Part shown: piece by piece, positions 52,272 to 61,350 of the stretch
How positions within the stretch are numbered: the first letter of the stretch is position 1
How the letters are laid out: each line of letters begins with the position of its first letter
Source of the DNA: Mesorhizobium loti R88b
GTDB lineage: Bacteria > Pseudomonadota > Alphaproteobacteria > Rhizobiales > Rhizobiaceae
DNA length: 64,000 bases
Reading direction: 5' to 3'
Assembly (NCBI RefSeq): GCF_013170845.1
Contig: NZ_CP033367.1
Location: 3,535,001-3,599,000 of the forward strand
The notes under the pieces: generated by a model
What the model was told of the DNA's origin: nothing
Seen by the model: only the letters and a program-made list of their open reading frames with translations
Databases searched by the model: none
Translations under genes and position numbers: made by a program

Positions 52272-53921
52272 TCAGGCCTTGTCGCGGATTTGGGTCATGG
52301 TCCGGGTCGGCGTGATCGCTTCCGGATCGAGCCTGATTTCGACGATCGCCGGCTTGCCGCTGGCGCGGGCCCGCTCGAAGGCGGCGGCGAAATCGGCCGT
52401 CTTCTCCACCGTTTCGCCATGGCCGCCATAGGCGCGAGCAAGGGCCGCGAAATCGGGATTCCTGAGATCGGTGGCGACGACACGGCCGGGATATTCGCGC
52501 TCCTGGTGCATGCGGATGGTGCCGTAGATGCCGTTGTTGACGACAATGACGATGATCGGCAGGTCGTACTGGACGGCGGTGGCGAACTCCTGGCCGTTCA
52601 TCAGGAAGCAGCCGTCGCCGGCAAAGGCGATAACCTCGCGATCCGGGTGCAGTGCCTTGGCGGCGACGGCGGCCGGCGTGCCATAGCCCATCGAGCCGGA
52701 GGTTGGCGCCGCCTGCGTGGCGAAGCGGCGGGAGCGGTGGAAGCGATGCACCCAGGTGGCGTAGTTGCCGGCGCCGTTGGTGAGGATGGCGTCGTCGGGC
52801 AGCACCTTTTCCAGATAGTTCATAATCGGCCCCATCTGGACGGCGCCAGGCCCGGTCTCAGGCGGCGTCGACCATTCGAGATAGGCGGCGTGTGCTTTCG
52901 CTGTCTCATCTGCCCAGGACGGCGTGCCGGCCGGTTTGCGCCTGGCAAAAGCCTCGACGAAAGCCGAGGGCGAGGCGTTGATCGCCAGCGTCGGCCGGTA
53001 GACGCGGCCGAGCTCGCCGGCGTCCGCGTGGACATGGACCAGCGTCTGGTCGGGGTAGGGGCTTTTCAGCAGCGTGTAGTCGGAAGAGGGCATTTCGCCC
53101 ATGCGGCCGCCGATCAGCAGCACGACGTCGGCTGCCTTGATCCGCGCCGCCAGCTTGGGGTTGATGCCGATGCCGACGTCGCCGGCATAGTTCGCATCAA
53201 GATGGTCGAACAGCATCTGGCGGCGGAACGAGCAGCCGACGGGAAGTGACCATTTTTCTGATATGGCGCGCATCCGGGCCACCGCTTCCTCGTCCCAGCG
53301 CGTACCGCCGAGGATGACAAAGGGGCGTTTCGCGCCGTTAAGCAGCATTTCCAGCGCGTCAAGTTCGGGCTCGCCGGGATAGGTCTCGACCTGCGTGTGC
53401 GGCAAGGCAGCCGGCGCCTCGACGACGCTGGTGAGCATGTCCTCGGGCAGTGAGATGACAACCGGGCCGGGGCGGCCGGATGTCGCCACCGCGAAGGCGC
53501 GGGTGACGAATTCCGGGATGCGCGAGGCGTCGTCGATTTCGACCACCCATTTGGCGATGTCGCCGAAGAACCTCTTGTAATCCACCTCCTGGAACGCCTC
53601 GCGCTCCTTGGCGTGGCTGGCGACCTGGCCGATGAACAGGATGAGCGGGATCGCATCCTGCATGGCGATGTGGATGCCGGCCGACGCATTGGTGGCGCCG
53701 GGGCCGCGGGTGACGAAGCAGATGCCGGGCTTGCCGGTCAGCCGACCCTGGCAGTCGGCCATCATCGCGGCACCGCCTTCCTGGCGGCAGACGATGGTGC
53801 GGATTTTGGAATCGTGCAGCGCGTCGAGCACCGCGAGGTAGGATTCGCCCGGCACGCAAAAAATGCGGTCGGTGCCGTTCGCTTCCAGCGCGTCGACGAT
53901 CAGTTGTCCACCGGTCTTCAT
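52272..53921 (-). CDS. Thiamine-diphosphate-dependent enzyme, acetolactate-synthase-like
   Basis: 549 residues in the three-domain ThDP layout. The N-terminal domain has the catalytic glutamate in VCRQEGGAAMMADCQGRLTG, and the C-terminal one has the ThDP motif G-D-G (FAGDGCFLMNGQEFATAVQYDLPIIVIVVNN). The middle domain is of the acetolactate synthase type (FVILGGTRWDEEAVARM). It is unlikely to be IlvB, since there is no small-subunit gene and the partner is a CoA-transferase. Its ATG overlaps the CoA-transferase stop by four bases. An oxalyl-CoA-decarboxylase-like or other 2-hydroxyacyl-CoA role is possible by context only. Confidence 0.88.
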   Translation of the reverse strand: MKTGGQLIVDALEANGTDRIFCVPGESYLAVLDALHDSKIRTIVCRQEGGAAMMADCQGRLTGKPGICFVTRGPGATNASAGIHIAMQDAIPLILFIGQVASHAKEREAFQEVDYKRFFGDIAKWVVEIDDASRIPEFVTRAFAVATSGRPGPVVISLPEDMLTSVVEAPAALPHTQVETYPGEPELDALEMLLNGAKRPFVILGGTRWDEEAVARMRAISEKWSLPVGCSFRRQMLFDHLDANYAGDVGIGINPKLAARIKAADVVLLIGGRMGEMPSSDYTLLKSPYPDQTLVHVHADAGELGRVYRPTLAINASPSAFVEAFARRKPAGTPSWADETAKAHAAYLEWSTPPETGPGAVQMGPIMNYLEKVLPDDAILTNGAGNYATWVHRFHRSRRFATQAAPTSGSMGYGTPAAVAAKALHPDREVIAFAGDGCFLMNGQEFATAVQYDLPIIVIVVNNGIYGTIRMHQEREYPGRVVATDLRNPDFAALARAYGGHGETVEKTADFAAAFERARASGKPAIVEIRLDPEAITPTRTMTQIRDKA

Positions 53922-55093
53922 TTCGCTGATCTCTCCAGTTCGGCAAGGATTTCGTCAGTGTGCTCGCCAAGACGCGGCGAGGGGCGTTCATAGACCAGCG
54001 GTGTTTCAGACATCACCATCGGCGCGCGCACCGAAGGCAGAAGATTGCCGTGGCCGTCGTCGAGGTCGAGCCGCATGCCGCGCGCGATTGTCTGCGGGTC
54101 GGCGAACATCTGGCCGATCGTGTTGATCGGGCTCGCCGGCACGCTTGCCGCTTCGAGCTTTGCCAGCAGCGGGTCGCGATCCCACGTCTTCAGCGCCTCG
54201 ATCATGCGCTCGCGCAGCTTGACCCGGTTGGCGACCCGGGCAGGGTTGGTGGCAAAGTCGGGATTGGTCGACAGCTCATCCAGCCCGACGGCAGCGCAGA
54301 ATTTGGCAAACTGGCCGTCATTGCCGACCGCCAAAATGATGTGGCCGTCCCGGACCGGCACCACCTCGTAAGGCGCGATGTTCATATGCGCATTGCCCAT
54401 CTGCACCGGTGACTTGCCGGAGACGAGATAGTTGAGGTTCTGGTTGCCGAGCGCAGAAATCTGGGTGTCGAACAGCGCCATGTCGATGTGCTGGCCTTCG
54501 CCGGTCTGGTCCGCATGGCGCAGGGCTGCCTGGATGGCGATGACGGAATAGAGGCCGGTGAAGATGTCCGAGATGGCGACGCCGGCCTTTTGCGGTTCGC
54601 GGCCGACCTCGCCGGTGATCGACATCATGCCGGCCATGGCCTGGATGATGAAGTCGTAGCCCGCGCGCGGCGCGTAAGGGCCGTCCTGGCCGAAGCCGGT
54701 GATCGAGCAATAGACGAGACGCGGGTTGATCTGGCGCAGGCTGGCGTAGTCCAGCCCGTATTTCTTTAGCCCGCCGAGCTTGAAGTTCTCGATCAGCACA
54801 TCGGATGTGGCGACCAGCCGGCGGATGGTTTGCGCACCCTCCGGCGTCGAAAAATCGATGGCGATGGAGCGTTTGCCGCGGTTGCAGGAATGGTAATAGG
54901 CCGCCGACAGGTTTTCGCCATTATGGCTCATGACGAAGGGCGGGCCCCATTTGCGCGTGTCGTCGCCGCCATCGGGGCTCTCGACCTTGATGACATCAGC
55001 GCCGAGATCGGCAAGCAATTGTCCGGCCCAGGGCCCGGCAAGGATGCGGGCGAGTTCGACGACGCGGACGCCTTTCAGGGGAGGTTCGGCCAT
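53918..55093 (-). CDS. Family III CoA-transferase (CaiB/BaiF)
   Basis: 391 residues. The N-terminal segment LKGVRVVELARILAGPWAGQLLADLGADVIKVE is the family III hallmark, and the pattern AGYDFIIQAMAGMMSITG is also typical. The aspartate in VAISDIFTGL aligns, by my reading, with the catalytic Asp of formyl-CoA transferase. Such enzymes move CoA between carboxylic acids through acyl-enzyme anhydrides. It is translationally coupled to the ThDP enzyme downstream. The substrates are unknown. Confidence 0.92.
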   Translation of the reverse strand: MAEPPLKGVRVVELARILAGPWAGQLLADLGADVIKVESPDGGDDTRKWGPPFVMSHNGENLSAAYYHSCNRGKRSIAIDFSTPEGAQTIRRLVATSDVLIENFKLGGLKKYGLDYASLRQINPRLVYCSITGFGQDGPYAPRAGYDFIIQAMAGMMSITGEVGREPQKAGVAISDIFTGLYSVIAIQAALRHADQTGEGQHIDMALFDTQISALGNQNLNYLVSGKSPVQMGNAHMNIAPYEVVPVRDGHIILAVGNDGQFAKFCAAVGLDELSTNPDFATNPARVANRVKLRERMIEALKTWDRDPLLAKLEAASVPASPINTIGQMFADPQTIARGMRLDLDDGHGNLLPSVRAPMVMSETPLVYERPSPRLGEHTDEILAELERSAK

Positions 55094-55197
55094 AAATCAC
55101 CAGAATTGGTCGGAACCGCAGCCTCTATCAACACCTTGTGCCGCTGTCACGGCCCTAGCGATGGGCCAAAGGGCCGGTTTGCAATAGATACGGGTCG

Positions 55198-56127
55198 TTA
55201 CTTCAGGACGCCGTCGGCCCAGGCAGCGAAATCATTCATGATGACGTCGCGGTTCACCTCGTTCAGGCTTTCGTGGCGGGTCTCGGCATAAACCTTTGAA
55301 ACGAGATTCGAAAAACCCATCTTGCGCATGCGATTGGCGAGGTGGGTGGTGCCCTTGCCGTAGTCGGAAGCCGGGTCTTTCTCACCGCCGATGACGGCGA
55401 CGGGCAGGTCACGCCGGACGGCGGCAAAGCTGGCATCCTTGCCGCCGTTGAGCGCCATCGAGACCACCTCGCGCCACATTGAGACAGAGGCGTCCCAGCC
55501 GCAGAGCGGATCGGCAATGTATTTCGCCACCTCAGCCTCGTCGCGCGACAGCCAGTCGAACAGCGTGCGATGGTTGGGCACGGCCTTGCCCCAAGCCTGG
55601 AAGGTCAGCTTCGGCAGCAGGCGCGACGGGACATCGGAGCCCAGCCGCATCCGTTCCCAGGCGAGGATGCCGAGTGCCACCTGTCCAAGCAGGCCTTGAG
55701 AAAAATTGCCGTTCCATATCGCGGCGGCATGGACACGCGGCGAATGGGCCAGAAGGTAGTTCAGCGCCACGGACGCGCCCATCGAATGGCCAAAGAGGAT
55801 AACCGGCAGGCCCGGTTGTTCGGTGGCGATGAGATCGTGAATCGCATTGACATCGGCGATCACCTTGGCCGGGCCATCCCTGTCGGCGAATCTGCCGAGC
55901 GGCGCGTCGGGCGCCTTGGTCGCGCCGTGACCGCGATGGTCGTGGACATAGATTCGGAAGCCGCGCGCGGCCAGGAAATCGGCAAAGCGGGCATAGCGCG
56001 CGGCGTGCTCGGCCAGTCCATGGTTGATCTGGACGACGGCGCGTGGCTGGCCATCGGCTTGCTTGACGAAGAGATTGAGGTCGGCGCCTGTCGGTGAGCG
56101 GACCGTGCGCTGCTGGCTGAATGGCAT
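55198..56127 (-). CDS. Alpha/beta hydrolase, monoacylglycerol-lipase-like (serine aminopeptidase S33 fold)
   Basis: 309 residues. The oxyanion region VVQINHGLAEHAARYARFADFLAARGFRIYVHDHRGHG and the nucleophile elbow LFGHSMGAS identify the Hydrolase_4 group that includes monoacylglycerol lipase and lysophospholipase L2. The later acid (EKDPASDYG) and histidine (ETRHESLNE) complete a plausible triad. No signal peptide, so it acts in the cytoplasm. GGGGGAGA precedes the ATG by about ten bases. It may be co-transcribed with the coenzyme-A-transferase pair, but the 104-base gap leaves this open. Confidence 0.9.
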   Translation of the reverse strand: MPFSQQRTVRSPTGADLNLFVKQADGQPRAVVQINHGLAEHAARYARFADFLAARGFRIYVHDHRGHGATKAPDAPLGRFADRDGPAKVIADVNAIHDLIATEQPGLPVILFGHSMGASVALNYLLAHSPRVHAAAIWNGNFSQGLLGQVALGILAWERMRLGSDVPSRLLPKLTFQAWGKAVPNHRTLFDWLSRDEAEVAKYIADPLCGWDASVSMWREVVSMALNGGKDASFAAVRRDLPVAVIGGEKDPASDYGKGTTHLANRMRKMGFSNLVSKVYAETRHESLNEVNRDVIMNDFAAWADGVLK

Positions 56128-56305
56128 GGCCGCTTGATCTCCCCCTTATCCTGATGTGGTTTGCGCCGCGGCCGATTTTGCGTCAATCCGCTTTGCCTGC
56201 TTTTTGCGCAACGATGTTTCTTGCGTTTGGTCGGAAAAGTATCGCAATTCTGACATGGAGACAGCTTCACTCTGTCACCCACTTTCTTCAGCCGGGGATT
56301 TGCTC

Positions 56306-57310
56306 ATGCGCATTGCTGTTGTTTTCGGATTGGCCATGGCGGCATCGCTTGCCGGTGCCGCGCATGCCGAGGTCAAGCTGAGCGGAACCTTCGTTTCCGA
56401 TGCTGCCTGTCCGGCAACGCAAGCCATCAAGAATGGCAAGAACCCCGGCAATGTCTCGACTGACGCCGGGCAGAGTTATCAGCTGCTGGCCGGCAACAAG
56501 GACACGCCGACGCACTACCTCATCCTGGTGCCGGGAGCCGATCCCGAGCGCCGCTGGGTGAAGGTCAGCTGCGGCCATCTCTCGGGCAGCAGTGCAGCGA
56601 CGCCGCCGGTAGCGCCGGCCGGGCAAGGCAAGCCGGCTGCGTCGGGCAAACCTGAATATGTCTTTGCGCTCAGCTGGCAGCCGGCCTTCTGCGAGACCAA
56701 ATCCAACAAGACCGAATGCAGGGCGCAGAGCCCGAACGAGTTCGATGCCACCAATTTCACCTTGCACGGCCTGTGGCCGCAGCCGAACGGCAATTTCTAT
56801 TGCCAGGTGCCGGCAAGCGACAAAGCCAATGACAATCCGGCCCACTGGAATGACCTGCCGCCGGTCAATCTGGACGCCGGTACCCGCAAGGAGCTCGATC
56901 AGGTGATGCCGGGCACGGCTTCCCAGCTTGAGCGGCATGAATGGATCAAGCACGGCACCTGCTACGGCAAGAGCCAGCAGGAGTATTTTTCCGACGCGCT
57001 CGGCCTGATGCGGCAGGTCAACGGCTCGCCGGTGCGCGATCTCTTCGTCAAGAACATTGGCGGCAAGCTGACGGCGGACCAGATTCGCGGCGCCTTCGAC
57101 CAGGCCTTCGGCGCTGGAGCAGGGGACCGCGTGCGGGTCTCCTGCGTCATCGACCCGTCGAGCGGCAGGCGGCTGATCGGCGAATTGACGCTCGGCCTTG
57201 CCGGCCCGATCAGCCCGAACAGCTCGCTCAAGGATTTGCTGCTGGCTTCGGTGCCCACCAACAAGGCCGGCTGCCCGACCGGGACCGTCGATGCAATCGG
57301 TTTTCAATAA
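56306..57310 (+). CDS. Secreted ribonuclease T2 family protein with an N-terminal extra domain
   Basis: 334 residues from the ATG at 56306 (GGGGA eight bases upstream). A signal peptide (MRIAVVFGLAMAASLAGAAHA) is followed by about 90 residues of an unassigned, beta-rich region (VKLSGTFVSDAACPATQAI) and an Ala/Pro linker. The RNase T2 domain then has both active-site blocks: CAS I in FTLHGLWP and CAS II in HEWIKHGTCYG, each with its histidine. The periplasmic or extracellular enzyme cleaves RNA without base preference and could serve nutrient scavenging, as the window also encodes pyrimidine degradation. Confidence 0.92.
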   Translation: MRIAVVFGLAMAASLAGAAHAEVKLSGTFVSDAACPATQAIKNGKNPGNVSTDAGQSYQLLAGNKDTPTHYLILVPGADPERRWVKVSCGHLSGSSAATPPVAPAGQGKPAASGKPEYVFALSWQPAFCETKSNKTECRAQSPNEFDATNFTLHGLWPQPNGNFYCQVPASDKANDNPAHWNDLPPVNLDAGTRKELDQVMPGTASQLERHEWIKHGTCYGKSQQEYFSDALGLMRQVNGSPVRDLFVKNIGGKLTADQIRGAFDQAFGAGAGDRVRVSCVIDPSSGRRLIGELTLGLAGPISPNSSLKDLLLASVPTNKAGCPTGTVDAIGFQ

Positions 57311-57393
57311 ATCTTGAAGGTTGACCGGCGGGCTGTCGCTCGGTCGTCGAGCAGTGTTATGCTGGATCGAACATCATTCAGCGGGGGCGGGCA

Positions 57394-58005
57394 ATGGATG
57401 GTTTGACGGGGAGCGCGTTGGCGCGGTTGGCTTTCTGGGCCAAGGGCATGGTGGCGATCAACAATGCCCGCATGGAATGGCCGGGTTTTTCCTACAATGA
57501 CGCCGAGTGGGCGCGGATGCGAACGCTGTCGGAGCCGATCGATGCCACCACCTATCAGTTTTTCACCGTCGTCAATGCGGTGATCTTCATCGCCATCGCG
57601 GCTCTCGGCATCTTCTGCGTCTTCCTGCCGCTGGCAATGGTGTTGTTTCCCATACCCGCGCAAACCAGCGCGCTGAAATTCTCGATGCTGCTGGCGGCTT
57701 GCGCCTTCCTCATCATCGGCCTCGGCCTGCCGATCTCGATGCGTCTCTCCGCCATGCTGGTGGGTGGCAAGAAGGTGCGCGAGGCACTGGTGCCTGTGGC
57801 AGGCGACCAGGCGCTGGCGTCGAAGGTGTCGTGGCAGATCAACCGCATCATGCTGATCATGTGCGGCCTGCTGGTGCCGGGCATCCTGCTGTTTATCGCC
57901 TACGACATCCAGGCCGGACCGATCATCACCGCGCTGAAATGGGTGGCAATCGTGCTGATGGCGGTCTCGACGCTGACCGGCGTTGCGCGGCAGAGAAAAT
58001 CCTAG
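57394..58005 (+). CDS. Integral membrane protein of unknown function
   Basis: 203 residues with four hydrophobic segments: about 58-85 (FTVVNAVIFIAIAALGIFCVF), 90-110, 150-170 (IMLIMCGLLVPGILLFIA) and 175-195. The N-terminal 55 residues are polar, with MEWPGFSYNDAEWARM. GGGGGCGGG lies six bases before the ATG. I do not recognise a family. It lies between the RNase T2 gene and a 20-base-pair hairpin that probably ends its message. Confidence 0.75.
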   Translation: MDGLTGSALARLAFWAKGMVAINNARMEWPGFSYNDAEWARMRTLSEPIDATTYQFFTVVNAVIFIAIAALGIFCVFLPLAMVLFPIPAQTSALKFSMLLAACAFLIIGLGLPISMRLSAMLVGGKKVREALVPVAGDQALASKVSWQINRIMLIMCGLLVPGILLFIAYDIQAGPIITALKWVAIVLMAVSTLTGVARQRKS

Positions 58006-58009
58006 AAAG

Positions 58010-58052
58010 TTAGAGTGGTTCACCGTTTCATGGAAACGGTGAACCACTCTAA
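58010..58052. terminator. Perfect 20-base-pair hairpin between convergent genes
   Basis: 58010-58029 (starting TTAGAGTGG) pairs without mismatch with 58033-58052 (ending CCACTCTAA) around ATG. It is followed by CTCTTTGTTTT. It abuts the dispersed repeat at 58052-58114, so the two form a composite element between the membrane-protein and GGDEF genes. Confidence 0.75.
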
Positions 58053-58114
58053 CTCTTTGTTTTGACGCAATTCCGGACGGAAAACCGCTCACACTTTTCC
58101 TGGAATTGCTCTAG
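58052..58114. repeat. Dispersed 63-base structured repeat, copy 2
   Basis: 60 of 63 bases identical to 28047-28109, with the last 48 identical. As in copy 1, the terminal CTA (58111-58113) is the TAG stop of the minus-strand gene, here the GGDEF protein. Confidence 0.85.
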
Positions 58115-59448
58115 AACTGCGCTGGCTTGGTCCACGCAATCGCCGTGTCCGGCTCATGGCTGCCTGGCTCGCCGACGATCCGGTCGCGTCCTGTCGATTT
58201 CGCCTTGTAGAGGCGCTGGTCGGCGAGCGCGAACAGGTCCCCAAGACAGGTTGTCGTTTCGCTGACGGTTGAGACGCCGGCGCTGACGGTCAGCTCGAAG
58301 CGGCTTGTGACGGTCGATGCCTTGACCGCGTAGCGGATGCTTTCGCCAAACAACCTGGCCACCGGATGCGGGCGCGAACTGAGGATGGCGAATTCCTCGC
58401 CGCCGATCCGGAACACCTGATCCTCGGCGCTCGCCACTTCCCTGAGCAAGGCCGCAACGGCTTTCAGCACCTTGTCGCCCTCGGCATGGCCGAAACGGTC
58501 GTTGATCGACTTGAAATGGTCGACATCGATGATCAGCAGGCTAAGCGGCCTGGCGGTGCGCAGGCTGACCTCGACGGCTGCCTCACCGTCGGCGTCGAAG
58601 CGCCCGCGATGCAAAAGGCCGGTCAGGCCGTCGCGGCCGACATGCTCGACCAGCGCTTCATAGCGCTCGCGATAGGTCAGGGTCTCGAAAATGTCGGTCA
58701 GGCCGCGCGGCAGCGGGACGTCGCGGGCCTCGAACCATCTGAGATAGGCGACAAGCATGGCGCTGAAGGCCAATGCCGCCGCCATCTTGGCGAACCAGCC
58801 GCCGAAGAAGACCGCGATCGGGGCGCCGGCAACGAAATGCAGCGCGGTGAAGAAGCCGGCCTGGTCGAAGGTGAGCACGCAGGCGACGCAAATCAGGATG
58901 CGCGCGAACTGCGCCTGGCGCAGATGCCGGCCAAGCTTTTCATAGAGCAGGATGATCAGGATGGCGTCGATGAACAGCAGCGTCGTGCCCCACACCATCA
59001 GCCAGCCCATCTCGTCGATGAAGCCGATGTCGGGCATCTTGCCGTCTGGCAGGGGCGCGATCGCATGCATGCGCAGCAACAGTCCCAGACCGATCATCAG
59101 CGCATTGCCAAGCAGCAGGCCATAGATCGGCTGGCGCACGGTGGCGGCGTCTTCCTTGATGTAGAGCAGGAGCAACATCACCAGCTTGCCGGAAAACAGC
59201 ACGGCCGAGCCCGGCGAGACCAGGCCGAACGGCAGGGCGACATAGAAGACGCTGGCGAGATAGGTTTCCAGGAAATGCATGGCGCCGAGCGCGCAGATGA
59301 AGACGCCGAGACCAATGCGCTTGCGGAACCGGAAAAGCGTCACCATGACACTGAAGTAGACGACCGCTTCGGCAAGGAGCAGGAAACTGTTCAGCACTGC
59401 CGTCGATCCGATCTCTCGCTCGAAATCGCGATAATCCAGCGATTCCAC
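58111..59448 (-). CDS. Membrane-bound diguanylate cyclase (GGDEF)
   Basis: 445 residues. Residues about 15-255 hold six to eight hydrophobic segments forming an unnamed membrane sensor domain. The GGDEF domain follows (about 275-430): DGLTGLLHRGRFDADG, LSLLIIDVDHFKSINDRFGHAEGDKVL and the active site FRIGGEEFAIL. This is an active-type GGEEF. The inhibitory I-site RxxD that normally precedes it is replaced by S-A-E-D, so product inhibition at that site is unlikely. It would make cyclic di-GMP at the inner membrane. Its stop codon lies in the dispersed repeat. Confidence 0.93.
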   Translation of the reverse strand: MESLDYRDFEREIGSTAVLNSFLLLAEAVVYFSVMVTLFRFRKRIGLGVFICALGAMHFLETYLASVFYVALPFGLVSPGSAVLFSGKLVMLLLLYIKEDAATVRQPIYGLLLGNALMIGLGLLLRMHAIAPLPDGKMPDIGFIDEMGWLMVWGTTLLFIDAILIILLYEKLGRHLRQAQFARILICVACVLTFDQAGFFTALHFVAGAPIAVFFGGWFAKMAAALAFSAMLVAYLRWFEARDVPLPRGLTDIFETLTYRERYEALVEHVGRDGLTGLLHRGRFDADGEAAVEVSLRTARPLSLLIIDVDHFKSINDRFGHAEGDKVLKAVAALLREVASAEDQVFRIGGEEFAILSSRPHPVARLFGESIRYAVKASTVTSRFELTVSAGVSTVSETTTCLGDLFALADQRLYKAKSTGRDRIVGEPGSHEPDTAIAWTKPAQF

Positions 59449-59654
59449 CCCGATCCTGTTTTGACGCGCAAGGATTAACCAGAGATTTCAGCGCGCCTTG
59501 GGACCGGTGGAAAACTTCGCTGTTCGGCAAACACTTCCCCGTGTGCCCGAACTGAAGCGGCAAAAGCGATTGCCGTTCGGCCCCGCATCGCCTACATAGC
59601 GGCCAACCTCCATTCAATCCGACAAATCCAGTCATTTTTCAGGGAAAAGCGCGC

Positions 59655-61304
59655 GTGGCACGCCAGTTCATCTATCACATGGCCGGCCTCAACAAGGCCT
59701 ATGGCACCAAGAAGGTGCTCGAAAACGTTCATCTGTCCTTCTACCCCGACGCCAAGATCGGCATCCTCGGCCCCAACGGCTCGGGCAAGTCGACGATCCT
59801 CAAGATCATGGCCGGGCTCGACAAGGAATGGAGCGGCGAGGCGTGGCTGGCCGAAGGCGCCACCGTCGGCTATCTGGCGCAGGAACCGGTGCTCGATCCG
59901 GAAAAGACCGTGTTCGAAAACATCATGGAAGGCGTCGCCGCCAAGACCGCCATCATCGAGCGCTACAACGAATTGATGATGAACTATTCCGACGAGACGG
60001 CCGACGAGTCGGCCAAGCTCCAGGACGAGATGGACCGGCTGAACCTGTGGGATCTCGAGCAGCAGGTCGAGATGGCGATGGAAGCGCTGGGCTGCCCGCC
60101 CAAGGATTCGGAAGTCACCAAGCTGTCAGGCGGTGAGCGCCGCCGTGTCGCGCTCTGCCAATTGCTGCTGCGCCAGCCCGACCTTCTGCTGCTCGACGAA
60201 CCGACCAACCATCTCGACGCCGAAACCACGGCGTGGCTGGAAAAGCATCTGCGCGCCTATCCGGGCGCGGTGATGATCATCACCCACGATCGCTACTTCC
60301 TCGACAATGTCACGGGCTGGATACTCGAACTCGATCGCGGCCGCGGCATTCCTTATGAGGGCAACTACACCAAATATCTCGAAGCCAAGGCCAAGCGGCT
60401 CAAGCAGGAGGGCCGTGAGGACGATGCCCGCCAGCGCGCCATCGGCCGCGAGCGCGAGTGGATCCAGTCGAGCCCGAAGGCCCGGCAGACCAAGTCCAAG
60501 GCGCGTATCCAGGCCTTCCAGGACCTTTTGGAAGCAGCCGACAAGCGGCGTCCGAGCGATACGCAGATCGTCATCCCGCATGGTGAGCGGCTCGGCAATG
60601 TGGTGATCGAGGCGGAAGGCCTGTCGAAGGGTTTTGGCGACACGCTGCTGATCGACGGACTGGAATTCAAGCTGCCGCCGGGCGGCATTGTCGGTGTCAT
60701 CGGCCCGAACGGCGCCGGCAAGACGACGCTGTTTCGCATGATCACCGGCCAGGAAAAGCCCGATGCCGGTTCTGTGCGCATCGGCGAAACGGTCAAGCTC
60801 GGCTATGTCGACCAGAGCCGCGACGCACTCGATCCGTCAAAGACGGTGTGGGAAGAAATCTCGGGCGGCGCAGAAGTGGTCAAGCTCGGCAAGTTCGAGG
60901 CCAACACGCGGGCCTACTGCGCATCGTTCAACTTCCGTGGCGGCGACCAGCAGCAGAAGGTCGGCAATCTCTCCGGTGGCCAGCGCAATCGCGTGCATCT
61001 GGCCAAGATGCTGAAGACCGGCGGCAATGTGCTGCTGCTCGACGAACCGACCAACGATCTGGATACGGAAACGCTGGCAGCACTCGAAGACGCGCTGGAA
61101 AATTTCGGTGGCTGCGCCGTGATCATCTCGCACGATCGCATGTTCCTCGATCGCCTGGCGACGCATATCCTCGCCTTCGAAGGCGACAGCCATGTCGAAT
61201 GGTTCGAAGGCAATTTCGAGGACTACGAGCAGGACAAGATCCGCCGGCTCGGCCCCGAAGCCGTCAACCCGCACCGCATGACCTACAAGAGGCTGACGCG
61301 GTAA
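59655..61304 (+). CDS. ettA: Energy-dependent translational throttle protein EttA (ABC-F)
   Basis: 549 residues starting at a GTG (59655, reading ARQFIYHMAGLNKAYG). Two ABC domains are present: GPNGSGKST with LSGGERRR and LLLLDEPTNHLD, then GPNGAGKTT with LSGGQRNR and LLLLDEPTNDLD. No transmembrane segments occur. The P-site tRNA-interaction linker region between domains (EGNYTKYLEAKAKRLKQEG) fits ABC-F proteins, and length and C-terminal RMTYKRLTR match EttA (about 555). It binds ribosomes and gates the first elongation step in response to ATP/ADP. Confidence 0.95.
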   Translation: MARQFIYHMAGLNKAYGTKKVLENVHLSFYPDAKIGILGPNGSGKSTILKIMAGLDKEWSGEAWLAEGATVGYLAQEPVLDPEKTVFENIMEGVAAKTAIIERYNELMMNYSDETADESAKLQDEMDRLNLWDLEQQVEMAMEALGCPPKDSEVTKLSGGERRRVALCQLLLRQPDLLLLDEPTNHLDAETTAWLEKHLRAYPGAVMIITHDRYFLDNVTGWILELDRGRGIPYEGNYTKYLEAKAKRLKQEGREDDARQRAIGREREWIQSSPKARQTKSKARIQAFQDLLEAADKRRPSDTQIVIPHGERLGNVVIEAEGLSKGFGDTLLIDGLEFKLPPGGIVGVIGPNGAGKTTLFRMITGQEKPDAGSVRIGETVKLGYVDQSRDALDPSKTVWEEISGGAEVVKLGKFEANTRAYCASFNFRGGDQQQKVGNLSGGQRNRVHLAKMLKTGGNVLLLDEPTNDLDTETLAALEDALENFGGCAVIISHDRMFLDRLATHILAFEGDSHVEWFEGNFEDYEQDKIRRLGPEAVNPHRMTYKRLTR

Positions 61305-61350
61305 GGGACAAACCGGGCGGCGAATTCTCAAGGCGATATGAGGAGCTCAC

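Noticed and set aside
52272-53921. IlvB acetolactate synthase of branched-chain amino-acid synthesis
   Set aside because: No IlvH small-subunit gene follows and the gene is coupled to a CoA-transferase, so a catabolic ThDP enzyme is more likely.
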